From Pseudorhodobacter antarcticus (GTDB lineage: Bacteria > Pseudomonadota > Alphaproteobacteria > Rhodobacterales > Rhodobacteraceae): DNA of 14,969 bases. The stretch lies in NCBI GenBank assembly GCA_945897655.1, contig CAMDHB010000043.1, positions 1 through 14,969 of the forward strand, read 5' to 3'. The translations under genes and the position numbers were made by a program. The notes below the pieces were generated by a model. It had not been told where the DNA came from. It was given only the letters and a program-made list of their open reading frames with translations, and did no database searches. Shown in pieces: positions 7,133 to 13,747 of the stretch. The first letter of the stretch is position 1; each line of letters begins with the position of its first letter.

Positions 7133-8212
7133 ATGTCCCGCCCTATCCTTTCCAACCCAGCCGCCCGCCGCCTGTTTCTGGACCGCCACGCCCTGGCCGA
7201 GGCGCCCGTTGGGCCATCGACCGGGGCGGATCTGGCAGCGCTGATCGACCGCATCGGCTTTGTCCAGATCGACAGCATCAACACCGTCGCCCGGGCGCAT
7301 CACATGATCTTGTGGAGCCGTCGGCAAACCTACCGCCCCGAGGCGTTGAAGCAGTTGCATGAACGCGACCGCGCAGTATTTGAACACTGGACCCACGACG
7401 CCTCGATCCTGCCCATCCATCTGCACCGCTATTGGCACCACAATTTCGCGCGTCGCGAAGCGCGGATGCGGGACAACTGGGCCAAATGGTTCCGCCCCGG
7501 GTTCGAGCCTCAGTTTGACACCATCCTGGCGCGGATTGCCGCCGAAGGCCCGCTGACCACCTCGGATGTGGGCGAGGGCGAGGCGCGGTCTTCCGGCGGC
7601 TGGTGGGATTGGAACCCGTCCAAGACCGCGCTGGAATGGCTGTGGCATACCGGCAAACTGGCCATTGCCCGCCGGGATGGCTTTCAGAAGGTCTATGATC
7701 TGGCCGAACGGGTCATCCCCGCCGCTCACCACGGCCCCGCCCCCCATTCGGACGAGATGATTGATTGGGCCTGTGGCGCGGCACTCGACCGTCTGGGCTT
7801 TGCCGACCCCACGCAGTTGCGCGCCTATTGGTGGCTCATCACCCCGGCCGAGGCCAAGGATTGGGCGGCAACCGCCCTGCAACAGGGCAGGGTGATCGAG
7901 GTTGATGTGACGGGCGCCGCCGGGCAAGTCCGCCGTGCCCTCGCCCGCCCCGACGTGATCCATGCGGCAACGCAGGCCCGCGAACCTGTGGGCCGCCTGC
8001 GCATCCTGTCACCCTTTGACCCCGCCCTGCGCGACCGTGACCGGGCCGAGTTCCTGTTCGGCTTTGCCTACCGGATCGAGGTGTTCGTGCCCGAGGCGAA
8101 GCGCAAGTATGGCTATTACGTCTTTCCCGTGCTCGAAGGCGATCGCCTGATTGGCCGGATCGATGCAAAGGCCTTTCGCGATGTCAGCACCCTGCGCGTC
8201 AAGGCCTTCTGA
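7133..8212 (+). CDS. YcaQ/AlkZ-family DNA crosslink-repair glycosylase, cut short by an in-frame TGA
   Basis: The protein belongs to the HTH_42 winged-helix family (PF06224), which includes E. coli YcaQ and Streptomyces AlkZ. These are DNA glycosylases that unhook interstrand crosslinks and remove alkylated bases. The catalytic QxD motif of the YcaQ branch is seen as QID (45-47) in GFVQIDSINTVARAHH. Other family stretches are present: FEHWTHDASILP, WHHNFARR, GGWWDWNPSKTALEWLW, LSPFDPALRDRDR and YYVFPVLEGDRLIGRIDAK. The reading frame stops at TGA (8210-8212) after LRVKAF, giving 359 residues. The same frame then continues for 42 more codons with family-like sequence (see next entry), so the full product would be about 402 residues, close to YcaQ length. 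The ATG has no visible Shine-Dalgarno. TTGACC at 7099-7104 is a fair -35, but the matching -10 is poor. Activity of the shortened form is uncertain. Confidence 0.88.
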   Translation: MSRPILSNPAARRLFLDRHALAEAPVGPSTGADLAALIDRIGFVQIDSINTVARAHHMILWSRRQTYRPEALKQLHERDRAVFEHWTHDASILPIHLHRYWHHNFARREARMRDNWAKWFRPGFEPQFDTILARIAAEGPLTTSDVGEGEARSSGGWWDWNPSKTALEWLWHTGKLAIARRDGFQKVYDLAERVIPAAHHGPAPHSDEMIDWACGAALDRLGFADPTQLRAYWWLITPAEAKDWAATALQQGRVIEVDVTGAAGQVRRALARPDVIHAATQAREPVGRLRILSPFDPALRDRDRAEFLFGFAYRIEVFVPEAKRKYGYYVFPVLEGDRLIGRIDAKAFRDVSTLRVKAF

Positions 8213-8341
8213 CCCGAGGCAGGGATCAAGATGGGCGCCGGCCGTCAGGCACGGCTGGAGGCGGAACTTGACCGGCTGGCCCGGTTTTCCGGTTGCGACC
8301 GGGTGGAATTTCTGGGCGGATGGCTGCGCGAATATGTGTGA
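8213..8341 (+). pseudogene. Detached C-terminal tail of the YcaQ-family gene, downstream of the in-frame TGA
   Basis: Directly after the TGA the same frame reads PEAGIKMGAGRQARL, then EAELDRLARFSGCDRVEF and LGGWLREYV, followed by a TGA at 8339-8341. This 42-residue stretch resembles the ends of YcaQ-family proteins, where an (K)ALW-x-E-x-G segment leads into a helix rich in Leu, Ala and Arg. The TGA stands where a TGG tryptophan codon would be expected (TTC TGA CCC), so one G-to-A change explains it. No good ribosome-binding site precedes the internal ATG at 8231, so separate translation is unlikely. Confidence 0.75.
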
Positions 8342-8353
8342 CGCCGGCGCCCC

Positions 8354-8397
8354 CAAATTTCTTCGAAGAAATTTGCAAAACTTTTCGAAAAGTTTTG
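8354..8397. repeat. Two abutting 22-bp perfect palindromes (likely bidirectional terminator or dispersed repeat)
   Basis: Palindrome one (8354-8375) has half-site CAAATTTCTTC followed by its exact reverse complement. Palindrome two (8376-8397) has half-site CAAAACTTTTC followed by its exact reverse complement. They touch with no base between them, share the centre TTCGAA and agree at 16 of 22 positions. Each can form a hairpin on either strand, and the AT-rich arms provide T-runs. They lie 12 bases after the final stop of the ycaQ reading frame and 69 bases before the next gene. This suits a terminator, and the composition differs sharply from the GC-rich surroundings. From memory, very similar paired palindromes recur in intergenic DNA of Rhodobacteraceae. 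Confidence 0.75.
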
Positions 8398-8466
8398 GTG
8401 CCTTGGACGGGCGTCTGCACGGGGTCGGTGGCGAAACGATGCTCCACCTGAATTGAAGGATTGGGA

Positions 8467-10011
8467 ATGATGAACGGCGCGGAAACTTTGGTTGACACCT
8501 TGCTGGCCAGCGGTGTGGATACGGTCTTTGCCAATCCTGGCACGTCCGAGATGCATTTTGTGGCCGCCTTGGACCGCAGGCCCGAGATGCGCTGCATCCT
8601 GTGCCTGTTCGAGGGGGGAACCTCGGGCGCTGCCGATGGCTATTACCGCATGTCGGGCCGGGTGTCCGCGACGCTGCTGCATCTGGCCCCGGGCTTTGGC
8701 AATGCCTTTGCTAACCTGCACAACGCCCGAAAGGCGCAAAGCGGTGTGGTCAACATCATGGGCGAACATGCAAGCTACCATCTGCGCTACGAAAGCCCAC
8801 TGAAGGGCGACACGGTCGGCATCAGTCAGGCGGTGTCGCATTGGACCCGCATGTCCGCCGACGCCACGCAGGTTGCCAGCGATGGCGCGGCGGCCGTGAC
8901 GGCTGCGCGCTCGATGAATGGCCAGATCGCCACCCTGATCCTGCCTGCCAACACCGCGTGGGAGGCGGCGGTGGGACCTGCCCTTGCCGCCCCCCCGCCC
9001 GCCCTGCGCCGGCCAAGTGCCGCCGCGATTGCCGCAGCCGCACAGGCGCTGACCCGGCCCGGTGCGGCCCTGATGGTGGACGGTCCTGCGATGTACACCG
9101 ATCTGGGCCATGTCGCCGCCCGAATTGCCCGCAAAACCGGTTGCCGCCTGATGGGCCCGTTCTTCAGCGCGCGCACACGGCGTGGTGCCGGGTCATTGCG
9201 CATGCAGCGGCTGGTCTATGAGGTGGATCCCAACCTGCAGATCATGGCCGACATCTCGACCCTCGTCCTCTGCGGCGCGCAGCGCCCTACCGCGTTTTTC
9301 GCCTATCCCGGCAAACCCAGCCTGAACGAGGCTCCGGGCACATCCGTGCTGGACCTGTGTTCGATTGACATGGACATCGCGTGGACCCTGCACGCGCTGG
9401 CCGAGGCAACAGGTGAAACGGCGCTGACCGAGGCCGATTTCGTGCCCCTGTCCTTGCCCGATCTGCCCGGTGGGGTATTGACGCTGGACAAGGTCGGTGC
9501 CGCAATTGCCCATCTGATGCCGGCCGAGGCGATTGTGGTCAACGAATCCATCACTTCTGGCGCGCCCTTGGCCATGGCGACGGCCACCGCACGGCCGCAT
9601 GACTGGCTGATCACGATGGGCGGGGCAATCGGGGCCGGGTTGCCCACCGCCGTGGGGGCGGCGGTCGCCTGCCCAGACCGCAAGGTGCTGTGCCTGTCCG
9701 GTGACGGTTCAGCCATGTACACGCTGCAAAGCCTGTGGACGATGGCGCGTGAAGGGCTGGATGTGACCGTAGTGATCTTTGCCAACCATATCTACAAGAT
9801 CCTGCACGGCGAACTGGCCGCCGTGGGCGCCAAGCCCGGGCGCAACGTGGCGCGGATGTTCGACATGGTGGAACCGCGTCTGGATTGGGTGGCCCTCGCC
9901 CAAGGGCATGGCGTGGCGGGTGTTCGCTGTGTGACGACCGAGGAGTTTGTAGCGGCATTTGCGCGGGCTATGGCGGAACCGGGCCCTCATCTGATCGCGA
10001 TCGAGTGTTGA
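8467..10011 (+). CDS. TPP-dependent acetolactate synthase large-subunit-like enzyme (PRK07586-like)
   Basis: The 514-residue protein has the three-domain layout of thiamine-diphosphate decarboxylases and synthases. The N-terminal pyrimidine-binding domain (about 1-165) carries the catalytic glutamate E49 in LFEGGTSGAADGYYR. A middle domain follows. The C-terminal pyrophosphate-binding domain contains GDGSAMY (412-418) and the paired Asn at 440, giving the GDG-x26-N cofactor motif. The sequence style (FANPGTSEMHFVAALDR, LHLAPGFGNAFANLHNAR, AFFAYPGKPS) matches a subgroup labelled acetolactate synthase large subunit but distant from true IlvB. No small regulatory subunit (ilvH/ilvN) or ilvC is nearby, so a role in branched-chain amino acid synthesis is doubtful; a 2-oxoacid decarboxylase such as a benzoylformate-type enzyme is possible. 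GAAGGA at 8455-8460 places the start at 8467 or 8470; the in-frame TTG at 8461 is too close. Confidence 0.88.
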   Translation: MMNGAETLVDTLLASGVDTVFANPGTSEMHFVAALDRRPEMRCILCLFEGGTSGAADGYYRMSGRVSATLLHLAPGFGNAFANLHNARKAQSGVVNIMGEHASYHLRYESPLKGDTVGISQAVSHWTRMSADATQVASDGAAAVTAARSMNGQIATLILPANTAWEAAVGPALAAPPPALRRPSAAAIAAAAQALTRPGAALMVDGPAMYTDLGHVAARIARKTGCRLMGPFFSARTRRGAGSLRMQRLVYEVDPNLQIMADISTLVLCGAQRPTAFFAYPGKPSLNEAPGTSVLDLCSIDMDIAWTLHALAEATGETALTEADFVPLSLPDLPGGVLTLDKVGAAIAHLMPAEAIVVNESITSGAPLAMATATARPHDWLITMGGAIGAGLPTAVGAAVACPDRKVLCLSGDGSAMYTLQSLWTMAREGLDVTVVIFANHIYKILHGELAAVGAKPGRNVARMFDMVEPRLDWVALAQGHGVAGVRCVTTEEFVAAFARAMAEPGPHLIAIEC

Positions 10012-10098
10012 GGCGTCACAGTGAGTATTTGGGCCAAAGTGAATGGGGGGTGGGATTGGCACGAGTTTGGGGGCATGTAGAGTGAAAAGGAGTGTGTG

Positions 10099-10842
10099 AT
10101 GGCGGATGTATCGACGATTGCTGGCCGGGCGCCGCGTCTGGCGGTGTTGATTGATGCGGACAATGTGACGGCGCGGAATGCCTCGGCCATTCTGGATGAA
10201 ATCGCGGCCTTTGGTGAACCCTCGGTGCGGCGTGTCTATGGCGACTGGTCCTCTCAGGCCCTGAGCCAGTGGAAAGAGCAGGCCCGCGATCTGGGGCTGG
10301 TGATGCATCAGCAATCGGCCAACACCAAGGGCAAGAACGCGTCTGACATCGGTCTGGTCATCGACGCGATGGACATTCTGCACGCGGGCAAGGTGGATGG
10401 CTTTGTGCTGGTGTCATCCGACAGCGATTTCACCCGCCTTGCCAGCCGCATCCGCGAGGATGGCTTGCAGGTCATCGGCATTGGCGAGGCCAAGACGCCC
10501 GAATCCCTGCGCAAGGTCTGCAACCGCTTTGTGTTGATCGAAAACATCATCAGCGGCGAACCTGTGCCTGAGGCGAAGCCCGGAAAGGTGCCCGAAGTGG
10601 CCCCCGCCAAGGAACCCGCCGCCAAGGCCATTCCGCTGATCTTTGCCGCCATGAAAAAGATTGACCCCGATCAGGACGACTATTCGCTGGGCCAGTTGGG
10701 GCAGGTCATCACCCAGCTTCACCCCGACTTTGACCCGCGCAGCTATGGTTCGGCCAAGTTGTCGGACCTGCTTCGCAAGACCGGGCGGTTTGAGGTGTTT
10801 CCGGGCGCAGGCAACTCGTTGAAAGTGCGTGACAAGGCCTGA
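10099..10842 (+). CDS. NYN-domain (PIN-like) protein with C-terminal OST-HTH/LOTUS domain
   Basis: The first 150 or so of 247 residues form a NYN domain (PF01936), a PIN-fold nuclease-like module. Acidic residues that would bind metal are visible: LIDADN (D19, D21), SDIGLVIDAMD (D83, D89) and SSDSDF (D108, D110). A Pro-Ala-Lys-rich linker (about 154-176) leads to an OST-HTH/LOTUS domain (about 176-245; PLIFAAMKKID, YGSAKLSDLLRK, FEV). Such domains bind RNA, including G-rich or quadruplex RNA in eukaryotic relatives. The arrangement predicts an RNA-binding ribonuclease in the cytoplasm, but the target is unknown. AGGAG at 10088-10092, six bases before the ATG, sets the start; the GTG at 10096 is in frame but too close. 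zapE follows after 42 bases and may be co-transcribed. The 87-base gap upstream is unusually rich in G and T. Confidence 0.88.
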   Translation: MADVSTIAGRAPRLAVLIDADNVTARNASAILDEIAAFGEPSVRRVYGDWSSQALSQWKEQARDLGLVMHQQSANTKGKNASDIGLVIDAMDILHAGKVDGFVLVSSDSDFTRLASRIREDGLQVIGIGEAKTPESLRKVCNRFVLIENIISGEPVPEAKPGKVPEVAPAKEPAAKAIPLIFAAMKKIDPDQDDYSLGQLGQVITQLHPDFDPRSYGSAKLSDLLRKTGRFEVFPGAGNSLKVRDKA

Positions 10843-10884
10843 CGTCGGGCTTTCCGGAAGGCGCCGGTCTGGGTATAACGGGGC

Positions 10885-11964
10885 ATGCGCGAAACCCTGA
10901 CCGACATCCTGCACCGCCGCATTGCCCTGGGCGAGATCCGTGCGGATCCCGCCCAACTTGCCGTGGCCGCGCAACTGGAAGATCTGCGCGGCTGGCTGGA
11001 GGCGACAGCCAACCGCCGCATCGGCCTGTTCGCGGGGCTTTTCGCACGGCCGCTGACGCCGCCAAAGGGCATGTATCTGTGGGGCGGGGTCGGGCGTGGC
11101 AAGTCGATGCTGATGGACCTGTTTGCCGAACACACCGCAATCACGGCCAAGCGCCGCGTGCATTTCCATGCCTTCATGCAAGAGGTCCATCACGCCATGC
11201 ACGCCGCCCGGCAGCGCCAAGTCGAGGATACCCTGGCCCCCTTTGCCGAAGAAACCCTTGCCAAACTGCGCCTTCTGGCCTTTGACGAAATGCAGATCAG
11301 CGATATCACCGATGCCATGATCGTGGGCCGCCTGTTTGAAAAGCTGTTGGCCGGGGGCATGGTCATTGTCACCACATCGAACCGTCCGCCCGAGGATCTG
11401 TACAAGAACGGCCTGAACCGGGCGCTGTTCTTGCCCTTCATCGCACTGCTGCGTGACAGGTTGCAGGTCGTGGAACTGGCCAGCCCCCATGACTACCGCC
11501 AGCACCGCCTGACAGGGGCCCAAGTATACTTTCACCCCGCCGGCAGCGCCAAGGGCCAGATCGAGGCGATCTGGAACGATCTGACAGGCAATGCCACGGG
11601 CGAGGTTTTGGCCCTTCAGGTCAACGGGCGCCGCGTCGAACTGTCCCGGGTGGCCAGCGGTGTGGCGCGGGCCAGCTTTTGGGAGTTATGCGCCAAACCG
11701 CTGGGGCCAGCCGACTATCTGGCCATCGCCAGTGCCGTCCGCGTGCTGATCCTGGAGGACGTACCCCAGCTTTCCTCCAGCAATTACAATGAGGCCAAGC
11801 GCTTTGTCACCCTGATCGACGCGCTGTACGAAGGCAAGGTGCGGCTGATCTGTTCCGCCGCGGCAGAGCCTGAACGGCTCTATATCGAAGGCGAGGGGTC
11901 GTTCGAATTCGCCCGTACTGCCAGCCGCCTGCGGGAAATGCAGGCGGCGGACTGGGCCGCCTGA
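10885..11964 (+). CDS. zapE: AFG1-like P-loop ATPase, cell division protein ZapE
   Basis: This 359-residue protein belongs to the AFG1/ZapE ATPase family (PF03969). E. coli ZapE acts at the division septum, affecting Z-ring stability; mitochondrial AFG1/LACE1 aids respiratory-complex protein turnover. The Walker A motif GGVGRGKS lies at 67-74, and the Walker B LLAFDE at 130-135 continues as the family signature MQISDITDAM. Further conserved stretches are VHFHAFMQEVHH (92-103), TTSNRPPEDLYKNGLNR and ALYEGKVRLICSA. All ATPase residues seem present and the length is normal. The ATG at 10885 lacks a clear Shine-Dalgarno. TATAAC at 10874-10879 ends only five bases before it, so a leaderless transcript is possible, though the -35 (TTTCCG) is weak. 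Otherwise it is read from the NYN gene 42 bases upstream. It ends six bases from the stop of the opposing protease gene. Confidence 0.95.
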   Translation: MRETLTDILHRRIALGEIRADPAQLAVAAQLEDLRGWLEATANRRIGLFAGLFARPLTPPKGMYLWGGVGRGKSMLMDLFAEHTAITAKRRVHFHAFMQEVHHAMHAARQRQVEDTLAPFAEETLAKLRLLAFDEMQISDITDAMIVGRLFEKLLAGGMVIVTTSNRPPEDLYKNGLNRALFLPFIALLRDRLQVVELASPHDYRQHRLTGAQVYFHPAGSAKGQIEAIWNDLTGNATGEVLALQVNGRRVELSRVASGVARASFWELCAKPLGPADYLAIASAVRVLILEDVPQLSSSNYNEAKRFVTLIDALYEGKVRLICSAAAEPERLYIEGEGSFEFARTASRLREMQAADWAA

Positions 11965-11970
11965 CGCGCC

Positions 11971-12870
11971 CTAAACCCGCAGGATCAACCTTGCGGCCAA
12001 CCAGCCGATCAGCAGGGTCAGACCGTCGACCGCCACATAAAGGATGTTCAGCGACAGTCCCGAAGTATCCAGATCAACATTGTAAAGCGCCAGCTCCCCG
12101 ATATTGCCGGAAATCCCGATCAGCAGCACGGCCGCAAAGTTATTGGCAAAGTGCAACCCGATCGCCGCCCCCAGATTGCCCGTCCGCGCTGTCAGGTCGG
12201 CCGCGGCAAGGCCGAACAGCAAAGACCAGATCACCACCACCCACGACAGGGCGCCGTATTGCGCCGGGGAATAGTGGATCAGGCCAAACAGCAGCGATGG
12301 CACCAGCATCCAGACCCAGCGCTGACGAAACCGCGCGGCCAGTTGCTGTTGCAGATAACCGCGAAAGATCAACTCCTCGGTCCCGGTCTGGATCAGCAGA
12401 CCCAGCAGCGCAAAGGGCAACCAGGGCAGTTGTTGCGCCAGTGTCATGTTCACCCGCACGCCATCATCCAACAGCGGCAAGGGCAACAGAACAGTCCACA
12501 GCCCCACCAGCGGCAACGCCACCCATAAAAGGCACCGTACCGTATCCCCAACCGGCCCGGCCAGCGTGACCAACCCCCGTCGCATCAACAGCCGCAGGCT
12601 CAGCGCCAGGCCAGCGGCGATGGGGGCGTACAAGAACAGGATCACCACCACCGCCAGGGGTGCCCCCCCGTTGCCCAGCGCGCTGTCCAGTCCTTGGGCA
12701 ATCTTCAGCCCCAGCGCCGCGATCAGGCCAAGGGTCAGGATCTGTATCGCCAGAAACCCAAAGACCAGCATCAGCACAAATCCGCAGATCGTGCGCCACA
12801 CCTCGGCCCTCTGAAGCGCCGGGGCCACAAACTGTGTCATGGGCCTGTAAGGCGTTGGAAATCCGGTCAT
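11971..12870 (-). CDS. CPBP-family intramembrane glutamic endopeptidase (CAAX/Abi type)
   Basis: A 299-residue membrane protein with about eight hydrophobic segments, matching the CPBP/Abi family (PF02517; relatives of Rce1 CAAX prenyl protease). The three family motifs are present in order: EE(x3)R as E165-E166-R170 in TGTEELIFRGYLQ, FxxxH as FGLIH (H199), and HxxxN as HFANN (H240, N244). These form the proposed active site within the membrane. In bacteria the substrates are mostly unknown; roles in bacteriocin maturation or immunity and in protein sorting are known for some members, and nothing here points to one. The start is unclear: ATGs at 12873, 12870 and 12840 and a TTG at 12918 are in frame. 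GGAGG at about 12875-12879 fits 12870 best. The gene is divergent from the lipoprotein gene and tail-to-tail with zapE. Confidence 0.88.
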   Translation of the reverse strand: MTGFPTPYRPMTQFVAPALQRAEVWRTICGFVLMLVFGFLAIQILTLGLIAALGLKIAQGLDSALGNGGAPLAVVVILFLYAPIAAGLALSLRLLMRRGLVTLAGPVGDTVRCLLWVALPLVGLWTVLLPLPLLDDGVRVNMTLAQQLPWLPFALLGLLIQTGTEELIFRGYLQQQLAARFRQRWVWMLVPSLLFGLIHYSPAQYGALSWVVVIWSLLFGLAAADLTARTGNLGAAIGLHFANNFAAVLLIGISGNIGELALYNVDLDTSGLSLNILYVAVDGLTLLIGWLAARLILRV

Positions 12871-12918
12871 CATCCCTCCGTCTGCGGTCAGGCTACCGGG
12901 CGCACCCGCCTTGTGCAA

Positions 12919-13054
12919 TCGCGGCCAAGGATTTTCCTTGCCGGATGGCGCGCGGGTTCGTAACCCTTCGCCCTAGGATTCGCATGGCCCCAGGACCTGA
13001 CATGATCTGCCACCCCGCACGCCATCGCGCATGGCTTTGCCCTGAAGGGCGGTC
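12919..13054. promoter_or_regulatory. Divergent control region with two small inverted repeats
   Basis: Between the CPBP gene and the lipoprotein gene lie CAAGGA-TTT-TCCTTG (12926-12940) and GGGTT-CGT-AACCC (12954-12966). Both are short perfect inverted repeats and could bind a regulator of either gene or form small hairpins in the CPBP leader. No convincing -35/-10 pair was found. Confidence 0.25.
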
Positions 13055-13627
13055 ATGACCCGGCTCAAGGCGCTCTGGATGGCCGCATTGGTGGCTCTGG
13101 TCGGCTGCGGCATCCCAAAGGACGCCACCACGCAGGTGGCCGTTCTGGATGGCGATGCCCGGATCAGGGCGCCCAAATCCTATTGTGTTGACACCAAGTC
13201 CGCCAAATCGGTGGATGACACCGCTGTCGTGCTGATCGGGCGCTGCCGCACTTCGGGCGGGGTGGCGGCGGCATTGGTCACGGTGACCGTTGGCCGTTCT
13301 GCCTCGGCCGGGGTGATGCTGGCCAGCACCGAAGCGCTGCGCAGCTTCATGTCATCGCCCGACGGTCGCCGCGTCCTCAGCCGGACAGGCCGGGCCGAGG
13401 ATGTCGAAGTGCTGGAATCCGGCGTGCTGGACGACAGGCTGATGCTGCACCTGAAGGACCGGATCGCCGGGGATTACTGGCGCGCCATCATCGGGGTGAA
13501 TGGCCGGCTTGTCACCATTTCCGCCTCGGGCGCCGAAGGCATTCTGCTGACCCCGGATCAGGGGCGCAAATTGGTGGAACAGACCGTGACCGCCGTACGT
13601 GAGGCGAACGCGCCGCCGCGTGAATAG
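13055..13627 (+). CDS. Putative lipoprotein of unknown function
   Basis: The 190-residue protein begins with a short lipoprotein signal: MTRLK, a hydrophobic stretch, then the lipobox LVGC with the lipidated cysteine at C18. Gly follows at +2, which argues against inner-membrane retention by an Asp signal. The mature part is mixed alpha/beta. Two further cysteines, C44 (KSYCVDT) and C64 (IGRCRTS), flank a short strand and could form a disulfide in the periplasm. No enzyme motif is recognised. From memory, small lipoproteins with this YCVD...GRC arrangement are common in Rhodobacteraceae and sometimes carry unreliable names. GAAGGG at 13044-13049, five bases before the ATG, supports the start. 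It is followed after 120 bases by another plus-strand gene with its own possible promoter. Confidence 0.8.
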   Translation: MTRLKALWMAALVALVGCGIPKDATTQVAVLDGDARIRAPKSYCVDTKSAKSVDDTAVVLIGRCRTSGGVAAALVTVTVGRSASAGVMLASTEALRSFMSSPDGRRVLSRTGRAEDVEVLESGVLDDRLMLHLKDRIAGDYWRAIIGVNGRLVTISASGAEGILLTPDQGRKLVEQTVTAVREANAPPRE

Positions 13628-13697
13628 GGCCGGCGATCGGCGGATTTCAACGGTTTGGGGGATGGAGTCTTTAACGAATTGGGGCAATAGTTTCCAC

Positions 13698-13726
13698 TTG
13701 GGCGACAATTGTCTGTGTGGTGAAAT
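13698..13726 (+). promoter_or_regulatory. Candidate promoter with a palindrome in the spacer
   Basis: TTGGGC (13698-13703) and TGAAAT (13721-13726) are separated by exactly 17 bases. They lie 22 bases before the start of the gene at 13748. The 10-bp palindrome GACAATTGTC (13704-13713) fills the start of the spacer, a position where a bound repressor would block the promoter. The hexamers match the sigma-70 consensus only moderately (3/6 and 4/6). Confidence 0.3.
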
Positions 13727-13747
13727 GGTTCGCAGGATAAGGCAAAG

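Noticed and set aside
5793..7244. A 483-codon open frame on the plus strand opposite the antiporter
   Set aside because: Its product is an unnatural mix of His, Gln, Arg and Pro with no domain. It mirrors the third-position bias of the real minus-strand gene.
8210..8212. The TGA in the ycaQ frame as a selenocysteine codon
   Set aside because: Relatives have Trp rather than Cys here, the position is not catalytic, and no SECIS-like hairpin was evident just after the codon.
10056..10083. TTGGCACGAG...GGGGGC as a sigma-54 promoter, or TTGGCA/TAGAGT as a sigma-70 promoter, before the NYN gene
   Set aside because: The GG-to-GC distance is 13 rather than the required 10 for sigma-54. The sigma-70 reading would start transcription inside the ribosome-binding site.
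11971..12870. The CPBP protease as part of an abortive-infection or bacteriocin system
   Set aside because: No toxin, peptide precursor, ABC exporter or phage-defence gene is adjacent; the neighbours are zapE and a lipoprotein.
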